From Patiria miniata (lineage: Eukaryota > Echinodermata > Asteroidea > Valvatida > Asterinidae): a stretch of 64,000 nucleotides of DNA. How positions within the stretch are numbered: the stretch's first letter is position 1; the number at the start of each line of letters is the position of its first letter. The notes under the pieces are model-generated. The model was given only the letters and a program-made list of their open reading frames with translations, had not been told where the DNA came from and did not search any database. The DNA lies in NCBI RefSeq assembly GCF_015706575.1, contig NW_024037063.1, positions 13,516,927 to 13,580,926 of the forward strand, in the 5' to 3' direction. The position numbers and the translations under genes were made by a program. Shown piece after piece: positions 39,844 through 49,800 of this stretch.

Positions 39844-42800
39844 CCCATAGCAGTAAGTCCCATAGCAATGGCTGTCAGCGCCAGCCGACATGGCTCTCAT
39901 GAGTCGCGGTCTAAAGCTACCTTAACATGGATGAATTTTGACAAACTATACCTTGGTGGATAGCGGATGAATAGGCCTACAAGCTGACAAATTTGCAAGG
40001 CTTCAGACTTGAAACTTTTGGAGTGAGTCCCAGACGTAAGTGCATGATGCCCACAGTTTCGTTTTTGTGCAGTAAGTCCCATAGCAAGGGCTGTCAGCGC
40101 CAGCCTACATGGCTCTCATGAGTCGCGGTCTAAAGGTACCTTAACATGGATGGATTTTGACAAACTATACCTTGGTGGATAGCGGATGAATAGGCCTACA
40201 AGCTGACAAATTTGCAAGGCTTCAGACTTGCAACTTTTGGAGTGAGCCTCAGAGGTAGGTGCATGATGCCCCCAGTTTCGTTTTTGTGCAGTAAGTCCCA
40301 TAGCAAGGGCTGTCAGCGCCAGCCGACATGGCTCTCATGAGTCGCGGTCTAAAGGTACCTTAACATGGATGGATTTTGAAAAACTATACCTTGGTGGATA
40401 GCGAATGAATAGGCCTACAAGCTGACAAATTTCCAAGGCTTCAGACTTGAAACTTTTGGAGTGAGCACCAGACGTAGGTGCATGATGCCCCCAGTTTCGT
40501 TTTTGTGCAGTAAGTCCCATAGCAAGGGCTGTCAGCGCCAGCCGACATGGCTCTCATGTGTCGCGGTCTAAAGGTACCTTAACATAAATGGATTTTGACA
40601 AAATATACCTTGGTGGATAGCGAATGAATAGGCCTACAAGCTGACAAATTTGCAAGGCTTCAGACTTGACACTTTTGGAGTGAGCCCCAGACGTAGGTGC
40701 ATGATGCGTCCAGTTTCTTTTTCTTGCAGTAAGTCCCATAGCAAGGGCTGTCAGCGCCAGCCGACATGGCTCTCATGAGTCGCGGTCTAAAGATACCTTA
40801 ACATAGATGGATTTTGACAAACTATACCTTGGTGGATAGCGGATGAATAGGCCTACAAGCTGACAAATTTGCAAGGCTTCAGACTTGAAACTTTTGGAGT
40901 GAGCCCCAGACGTAGGTGCATGATGCCCCCAGTTTCGTTTTTGTGCAGTAAGTCCCATAGCAAGGGCTGTCAGCGCCAGCCGACTTGGCTCTCATAAGTC
41001 GCGGTCTAAAGGTACCTTAACATGGATGGATTTGGACAAACTATACCTTGGTGGATAGCGGATGAATAGGCCTACAAGCTGACAAATTTGCAAGGATTCA
41101 GACTTGAAACTTTTGGAGTGAACCCCAGACGTAGGTGCATGATGCGCCCAGTTTCGTTTTTGTGCAGTAAGTCCCATAGCAAGGGCTGTCAGCGCCAGCC
41201 GACATGGCTCTCATGAGTCGCGGTCTAACGGTACCTTAACATAGATGGATTTTGACAAACTATACCTTGTTGGATAGCAGATGAATAGGCCTACAAGCTG
41301 GCAAATTTGCAAGGCTTTAAACTTGAAACTTTTGGAGTGAGCCTCAGAGGTAGGTGCATGATGCCCCCAGTTTCGTTTTTGTGCAGTAAGTCCCATAGCA
41401 AGGCTGTCAGCGCCAGCCGACATGGCTCTCATGAGTCGCGGTCTAAAGGTGGCTTAACATGGATGGATTTTGAAAAACTATACCTTGGTGGATAGCAGAT
41501 GAATAGGCCTACAAGCTGACAAATTTGCAAGGCTTCAGACTTGAAACTTTTGGAGAGAGCCCCAGACGTAGGTGCATGATGCGCCCAGTTTCGTTTTTGT
41601 GCAGTAAGTCCCATAGCAAGGGCTGTCAGCGCCAGCCGACATGGCTCTCATGAGTCGCGGTCTAAAGGTACCTTAACATAGATGGATTTTAACAAACTAT
41701 AGCTTGTTGGATAGCGGATGAATAGGCCTACAAGCTGACAAATTTGCAAGGCTTCAGACTTGAAACTTTTGGAGTGAGTCCCAGACGTAAGTGCATGATG
41801 CCCACAGTTTCGTTTTTGTGCAGTAAGTCCCATAGCAAGGGCTGTCAGCGCCAGCCGACATGGCTCTCATGAGTCGCGGTCTAAAGGTACCTTAACATGG
41901 ATGGATTTTGACAAACTATACCTTGGTGGATAGCGGATGAATAGGCCTACAAGCTGACAAATTTGCAAGGCTTCAGACTTGCAACTTTTGGAGTGAGCCT
42001 CAGAGGTAGGTGCATGATGCCCCCAGTTTCGTTTTTGTGCAGTAAGTCCCATAGCAAGGGCTGTCAGCGCCAGCCGACATGGCTCTCATGAGTCGCGGTC
42101 TAAAGGTGGCTTAACATGGATGGATTTTGAAAAACTATACCTTAGTGGATAGCGGATGAATAGGCCTACAAGCTGACAAATTTGCAAGGCTTCAGACTTG
42201 AAACTTTTGGAGTGAGCCTCAGACGTAGGTGCATGATGCGCCCAGTTTCGTTTTTGTGCAGTAAGTCCCATAGCAAGGGCTGTCAGCGCCAGCCGACATG
42301 GCTCTCATGAGTCGCGGTCTAAAGGTACCTTAACATAGATGGATTTTAACAAACTAAAGCTTGTTGGATAGCGGATGAATAGGCCTACAAGCTGACAAAT
42401 TTGCAAGGCTTCAGACTTGAAACTTTTGGAGTGAGTCCCAGACGTAAGTGCATGATGCCCACAGTTTCGTTTTTGTGCAGTAAGTCCCATAGCAAGGGCT
42501 GTCAGCGCCAGCCTACATGGCTCTCATGAGTTGCGGTCTAAAGGTACCTTAACATGGATGGATTTTGACAAACTATACCTTGGTGGATAGCGGATGAATA
42601 GGCCTACAAGCTGACAAATTTGCAAGGCTTCAGACTTGCAACTTTTGGAGTGAGCCTCAGAGGTAGGTGCATGATGCCCCCAGTTTCGTTTTTGTGCAGT
42701 AAGTCCCATAGCAAGGGCTGTCAGCGCCAGCCGACATGGCTCTCATGAGTCGCGGTCTAAAGGTGGCTTAACATGGATGGATTTTGAAAAACTATACCTT

Positions 42801-45437
42801 GGTGGATAGCGAATGAATAGGCCTACAAGCTGACAAATTTGCAAGGCTTCAGACTTGAAACTTTTGGAGTGAGCCCCAGACGTAGGTGCATGATGCGTCC
42901 AGTTTCTTTTTTCTTGCAGTAAGTCCCATAGCAAGGGCTGTCAGCGCCAGCCGACATGGCTCTCATGAGTCGCGGTCTAAAGATACCTTAACATAGATGG
43001 ATTTTGACAAACTATACCTTGGTGGATAGCGGATGAATAGGCCTACAAGCTGACAAATTTGCAAGGCTTCAGACTTGACACTTTTGGAGTGAGCCCCAGA
43101 CGTAGGTGCAAAATGCGCCCAGTTTCGTTTATGTGCAGTAAGTCCCATAGTAAGGGCTGTCAGCGCCAGCCGACATGGCTCTCATGTGTCGCGGTCTAAA
43201 GGTACCTTAACATGGATGGATTTTGACAAACTATAGCTTGTTGGATACCGGATGAATAGGCCTACAAGCTGACAAATTTGCAAGGCTTCAGACTTGACAC
43301 TTTTGGAATGAGCCCCAGACGTAGGTGCAAAATGCGCCCAGTTTCGTTTATGTGCAGTAAGTCCCATAGTAAGGGCTGTCAGCGCCAGCCGACATGGCTC
43401 TCATGTGTCGCGGTCTAAAGGTACCTTAACATGGATGGATTTTGACAAACTATAGCTTGTTGGATACCGGATGAATAGGCCTACAAGCTGACAAATTTGC
43501 AGGGCTTCAGACTTGAAATTTTTGGAGTGAGCCCCAGACGTAGGTGCATGATGCCCCCAGTTTCGTTTTTGTGCATTAAGTCCCATACCAAGGGCTGTCA
43601 GCGCCAGCCGACATGGCTCTCATGAGTCGCGGTCTAAAGGTACTTTAACATGGATGGATGTTGACAAACTATACCTTGGTGGATAGCGGATGAATAGGCC
43701 TACAAGCTGACAAATTTGCAAGGCTTCAGACTTGACACTTTTGGAGTGAGCCCCAGACGTAGGTGCATGATGCCCCCAGTTTCGTTTTTGTGCAGTAAGT
43801 CCCATAGCAAGGGCTGTCAGCGCCAGCCGACTTGGCTCTCATAAGTCGCGGTCTAAAGGTACCTTAACATGGATGGATTTGGACAAACTATACCTTGGTG
43901 GATAGCGGATGAATAGGCCTACAAGCTGACAAATTTGCAAGGATTCAGACTTGAAACTTTTGGAGTGAACCCCAGACGTAGGTGCATGATGCGCCCAGTT
44001 TCGTTTTTGTGCAGTAAGTCCCATAGCAAGGGCTGTCAGCGCCAGCCGACATGGCTCTCATGAGTCGCGGTCTAACGGTACCTTAACATAGGTGGATTTT
44101 GACAAACTATACCTTGTTGGATAGCGGATGAATAGGCCTACAAGCTGGCAAATTTGCAAGGCTTTAGACTTGAAACTTTTGGAGTGAGCCGTAGAAGTAG
44201 GTACATGATGCCCCCAGTTTCGTTTTTGTGCGGTAAGTCCCATAGCAATGGCTGTCAGCGCCAGCCGACATGGCTATCATGTGTCGCGGTCTAAAGCTAC
44301 CTTAACATGGATGAATTTTGACAAACTATAGCTTGTTGGATAGCGGATGAATAGGCCAACAAGCTCACAAATCGGCAAGGCTTCAGACCTGAAACTTTTG
44401 GAGTGAGCCCCAGACGTAGGTGCATGATGCCCCCAGTTTTGTTTTTGTGCAGTAAATCCCAAAGCAAGGGCTGTGAGCTCCAGCTGATATGGCTCTCATG
44501 TGTTGCGGTCTAAAGGTACCTTAACATGGATGAATTTTGACAAACTATACCTTGGTGGATAGCGGATGAATAGGCCAACAAGCTGACAAATCGGCAAGGC
44601 TTCAGACTTGAAACTTTTGGAGTGAGCTCTAGAAGTAGGTACATGATGCCCCCAGTTTCGTTTTTGTGCAGTAAGTCCCATAGCAATGGCTGTCAGCGCC
44701 AGCCGACATGGCTCTCATGTGTCGCGGTTTAAAGCTACCTTAACATGGATGAATTTTGACAAACTATACCTTGGTGGATAGCGGATGAATAGGCCAACAA
44801 GCTGACAAATCGGCAAGGCTTCAGACTTGAAACTTTTGGAGTGAGCCCCAGACGTAGGTACATGATGCCCCCAGTTTCGTTTTTGTGCAGTAAGTCCCAT
44901 AGCAAGGGCTGTCAGCGCCAGCCGACATGGCTCTCATGTGTTGCGGTCTAAAGGTACCTTAACATGGATGAATTTTGACAAACTATACCTTGGTGGATAG
45001 CGGATGAATAGGCCAACAAGCTGACAAATCGGCAAGGCTTCAGACTTGAAACTTTTGGAGTGAGCCCTGGAAGTAGGTACATGATGCCCCCAGTTTCGTT
45101 TTTGTGCAGTAAGTCCCATAGCAAGGGCTGTCAGCGCCAGCCGACATGGTTCTCATGTGTCGCGGTCTAAAGGTACCTTAACATGGATGGATTTTGACAA
45201 ACTGAAGCTTGTTGGATAGCGGATGAATAGGCCAACAAGCTGACAAATCTGCCAGGCTTTAGACTTGAAACTTTTGGAGTGAGCCCGAGACGTAGGTACA
45301 TGATGCCCCCAGTTTCGTTTTTGTGCAGTAAATCCCAAAGCAAGGGCTGTGAGCTCCAGCTGATATGGCTCTCATGTGTCGCGGTCTAAAGGTACCTTAA
45401 CTTAAATGGATTTTGACAAACTATAGCTTGTTGGATA
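39844..45437. repeat. 219-bp satellite array, right block (about 25.5 copies)
   Basis: Continuation of the satellite after the captured edge block, all type B or further diverged. The last units (about 44.28-45.44 kb) share edge-specific changes such as CATGTGTCGCGG, GATGAATTTTGAC and AAATCGGCAAGG. This is what is expected at an array end, where unequal exchange homogenises least. A 657-bp trimer repeats within 41.43-42.74 kb (units with AAAGGTGGCTTAAC at about 41449, 42105 and 42762). The minus-strand 61-codon frame is kept in nearly every copy despite the divergence. Confidence 0.97.
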
Positions 45438-46093
45438 AACCATGTACAAAACCATCTCAAACGCCACAGGTCGATTTTGCCTGTACATGCAATAAAACAT
45501 GTAAAAAAAACCATCTCAAACGCCACAGGTCGATGAGCCTGAACATGCCTAAACCATGCCTAAAACCATCTCAAACTCCACAGGTCAATTTAGCCTGTAC
45601 ATGCATCCATGTTCAAAACCATCTCAAAACGCCACAGGTCGATTTTGCCTATACATGCATATATAAACCATGTACAAAAACCATCTCAAACGCCACAGGC
45701 CGATCGATTTTGCATACATTAAAAACATATACCAAAAAACATCTCAAACTTGAACGCCACAGGTCGATGAGCCTGAACATGCATATAAACCATGTACAAA
45801 AACCATCTCAAACGCCACAGGTCGATTTATAAACCATGTACAAAAACCATCTCAAGGCGCCACAGGTCGATGCACTCATGCAGATTTATTCCGCGGCCAG
45901 TGCCAAACACAGGTCGACTTATTCGTTATAACTCCACAGAAATACATGAAAAAGATTCAGGAACAATAAACCACTGAAGAAGGACCGGGTCCGAACGCTT
46001 GAGAATTATTTTGGTAAGCACTACTTTGCCGGAAATTTTCTATACCTCCATATAACTTGCATGAAATATTGATAATAATTTATGCACTTAATT
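45438..46093. repeat. array-edge block, outer copy (copy 2)
   Basis: Paralogue of 39243-39843, with one extra minisatellite unit of about 60 bp near 45590-45650. It joins the last satellite unit on its left and continues into unique sequence (ATTAATTCAGACG) on its right, so this is the original edge of the array. It has the same AATAAA and GGACCGGGTCC landmarks as copy 1. Confidence 0.88.
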
Positions 46094-46838
46094 AATTCAG
46101 ACGTAATTAATAATATAAATTAAAGCACGATAAATTTGGCAAAAAGGACACGTAAAACATTCCAAAATTGAAATCAACCTGTACATAATAAAGAAAAACA
46201 CACAACAAACTTTTTTATAACGAAACACTTCCAGGCTAAATTATCAACGCTAAGCCAGTAAATGACTTGATCAAGTCTAAACCAGCCTCGCACGGCGCCC
46301 TCGTGTGGTACGAAACCCATTTTCCTTCGGATCTTTCTGCTGATGCAGCGTTCGACCTGTGGCGCTTGCCGAGAAGTACCACTGAAGAAAAAATTATGTT
46401 ATATAACTAAAAAAACGCGTGTGTGTTACGTAATATGATCGCTAGAGGGCGCTGTTTCACGGGCCCGAGGCAAAATCCGACTCCCATGAAAATCACATGC
46501 TATGCCTGTCATAAAAGTTTACCTAAAGAAAACCAACAAGTTGTCATGAACAAATCTGCCAAAATGTGTGGAGGATCTGGAACATCATGCACGTGCAGAT
46601 ATCATTGAACTTCTGCTTTGTCCGTGGCATTAGCCCTTCCTCTATGTGGTTATGTGGCAAGCTCTACATATGTTCAAACATTTTAGCTAGCTGCACACTG
46701 CATACACGTGCACGATGTATATTGTACATACCGCGCGGAATGCATACCGCCCTCATAGTCATAGATCATACATGTCATACAGTCACTTGTACTTGCCGCG
46801 CCGACATACATATGACAGAGAATTGAACAGCCGAAATA
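46094..46838. promoter_or_regulatory. upstream region of the DUF1349 gene
   Basis: Unique sequence between the array edge and the first coding exon. It must contain the promoter and 5' untranslated region of the plus-strand gene unless an upstream non-coding exon exists. I see no clear TATA/initiator pair that I would defend. A GAGGGCGCTG-type patch lies near 46445. Confidence 0.3.
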
Positions 46839-49800
46839 ATGAGTGGCGGGGAAGTAATATTTTCTTCCAATTTCACCGATCCTGACTCGGACCCTCAATT
46901 AAAATGGATCAACGAGCCGAGCCAAAAGCCAGTCATTGCAGACCCTGCTGGACTTCTCATATGCATGGCAAGTAACTGCAATATCCGAGCAAATTTTAAC
47001 AGTGTCAACCTCAGCTCTAGCCCCATAAATGTGGCCTATTTACTGGACTGCCTCCGTAAACATAGGCCACACATCCACATGTACAAAAAACGTGTTGACT
47101 TTGCCAAATTTTGATTTTCACATTTAGGCTTACCTTTTACGTTTTTTTTTGCTTTAGAAGCATTCTCACCCTCTATATAGGCTAATCAGAAAGTGCTGCC
47201 TTTTTCAGATGTCAATTTTTCGTGAAATTTCCAGATACATTTGCACATGTTTGCGTATCAAAATTTCAACATGAAATTTCACAAAAATTAAACATCTGAA
47301 AAAGGCAGCACTTTCTGATTAGCCTATATAGAGGGTAAGAATGCTTCTAAAGCAAAAAAATCTACAAAGTAAGCCTAAATGTGAAAATCAAAATTTGGCA
47401 AAGTCGACACGTTTTTTGTACATGTGGATGTGTGGCCTATGTTTACGGAGGCAGTCCAGTAAATAGGCCACATTTATGGGGCTACCTCAGCTCAGGCTGT
47501 TCGTTCCATTCCTTGCTGTTTAACTTATTGTTCTGTCACTTAAAAGAATGTTGAAATTGAAGCCGGGTGTGGTTTGTTATGTAAGACTTAAAAAAAGTCT
47601 TTTTTTCATAGTCTAAAATACGGCCTAAATAAAAATAACTTGTCCAAAAAGTTCTGAGTTTTGTTAACGCCCTAGTCCACATGTGTCCTCTTGCAATAAG
47701 AAACCATTGAATTAAATGTGGAAAAGATTGTGGCTTCCTGGCGACACTTTTTGTAATGGCCAGTCATTGGGGGTTTTTTTACAGAAAATGTTGGACTAAG
47801 ATACAGTTGGGCCTTTGTTTTGTTACACAGCATAACTTCACACTAAGAATTTGAGAACACAAGTAACAAAATGTCTTTAAAATTTGACATTATTTACTTG
47901 ACTTCATGTGATTTCTGGGGTTTTTTCTGCCACAGGACGAGAAGAGAGATTTCTGGCAAAAGTGAGTTCATCTCATCTCAGAAGAAGTTTAACCTGCCAG
48001 GCCAGACACTAGCCCCCAAATGTGCTTGAAGTTGCTTGCATCTGGGAGATTTCTTACTGTGGTTCTTGATGCCAAGACTCCAAAAAGGGGACAGTGTGGT
48101 TGTCAATCAATTAGGGGCAGGGATGTAGTCAAGCCCAGTCACAAGTCCAGTCACAAGTCCAGTCTCAAGTCCAGTCACAAGTCTAGTCACAAGTCCAGTC
48201 ACAAGTCCATCAGAAGTCCAGACACAAGTCCAGTCACAAGTCCAGTCACAAGTCCAGTCACAAGTCCAGTCACAAGTCCATCAGAAGTCCAGTCACAAGT
48301 CCATCAGAAGTCCAGACACAAGTCCAGTCACAAGTCAAGTCACAAGTCCAGTCACAAGTCCAGTCACAAGTCCAGTGACAAGTCCATCAGAAGTCCAGTC
48401 ACAAGTCCATCAGAAGTCCAGTCACAAGTCCAGTCACAAGTCCATCAGAAGTCCAGTCACAAGTCCATCAGAAGTCCAGACACAAGTCCAGTCACAAGTC
48501 AAGTCACAAGTCCAGTCACAAGTCCAGTCACAAGTCAAGTCACAAGTCCAGTCACAAGTCCAGTCACAAGTCCAGTCACAAGTTCAGTCACAAGTCCATC
48601 AGAAGTCCAGACACAAGTCCAGTCACAAGTCAAGTCACAAGTCCAGTCACAAGTCCAGTCACAAGTCCAGTGACAAGTCCATCAGAAGTCCAGTCACAAG
48701 TCCAGTCACAAGTCCATCAGAAGTCCAGTCACAAGTCCATCAGAAGTCCAGACACAAGTCCAGACACAAGTCCAGTCACAAGTCCAGTCACAAGTCCAGT
48801 CACAAGTCCAGTCACAAGTCTAGTCACAAGTCCAGTCACAAGTCCATCAGAAGTCCAGTCACAAGTCCATCAGAAGTCCACTCGCAAGTCCAGTCACAAG
48901 TCCATCAGAAGTCCAGTCACAAGTCCATCAGAGGTCCAGACACAAGTCCAGTCACAAGTCAAGTCACAAGTCCAGTCACAAGTCAAGTCACAAGTCAAGT
49001 CACAAGTCCAGTCACAAGTCCATCAGAAGTCCAGTCACAAGTCCAGTAACAAGTCCAGTCACAAGTCCAGTCGCAAGTCCAGTCACAAGTCTAGTCACAA
49101 GTCCATCAGAAGTCCAGACACAAGTCCAGTCACAAGTCCAGTCACAAGTCCAGTCACAAGTCCAGTCACAAGTCCAGTCACAAGTCCAGTCACAAGTCCA
49201 GTCACAAGTCCAGTCACAAATCCAGTCACAAGTCTAGTCACAAGTCCATCATAAGTCCATCACAAGTCCAGTCACAAGTCCAGTCTCAAGTCCGGTCACA
49301 AGTCAAGTCACAAGTCTAGTCACAAGTCCAGTCACAAGTCCATCACAAGTCCATCACAAGTCCATCACAAGTCCAGGACTTGGACTTTGGAGTTTATCAG
49401 AGGGTATCTAAATCATTAACATCCCTCCACCAATATTAATGCAGCATGGTTCGAGGGGGAGTAATGGGAATTATTGGTCCCGAGGTGTAGGTCAGCTTGA
49501 CTACCTCCCGACGCGGAGGGACCAGTAATTCCAACTACTTTCAGAAATAAACCATGCTGTATTTGTTTTACTACACCTCAAAATAATATTTAGTAGCCTT
49601 ACTGCCTTTTTAGTAACCTTGTCGATAACGGCCTTTGTAGATTTTGCATCTTTATTCAGCACAAGATATTCAAGTCCCTCGTCAGTCAATGAAATAGTCT
49701 GGTGCCAACACTCTTTAATGTGTCTTTACTGCAGTAGTTAAAAGGACTTTAACAATAGACTGGTTCCGTAAAGATTACATGCCACACACTACTTGTTTAC

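Noticed and set aside
13490..45338. More than 100 short frames of about 61-80 codons on both strands as separate genes
   Set aside because: All are the same stretch of the 219-bp satellite unit. The plus-strand versions appear only in copies with a one-base indel.
12999..45437. CRISPR array
   Set aside because: The repeat is a contiguous 219-bp tandem satellite with no unique spacers, in a eukaryotic setting.
12999..45437. Hammerhead ribozyme in the satellite unit
   Set aside because: CATGAGTCGCGG looks suggestive and one copy near 35671 reads CTGATGAG, but the GAAA core and cleavage triplet are not in the right places, and nearly all copies read CTCATGAG.
12999..45437. RNA polymerase III promoter (A and B boxes) or tRNA-derived unit in the satellite
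   Set aside because: TGGTGGATAGCGG and GACTTGAAAC are only loosely box-like with key mismatches, and no cloverleaf can be drawn.
12999..45437. CENP-B box in the satellite
   Set aside because: TTTCGTTTTTGTGC shares the TTCG start but lacks the CGGG end of the box.
48020..49254. Three overlapping long frames (194-224 codons) rich in Ser/His/Lys, Gln/Val/Ser and Val/Thr/Ser/Pro
   Set aside because: They are translations of the 12/11-bp minisatellite in all three plus-strand phases, and the array lies between two DUF1349 exons.
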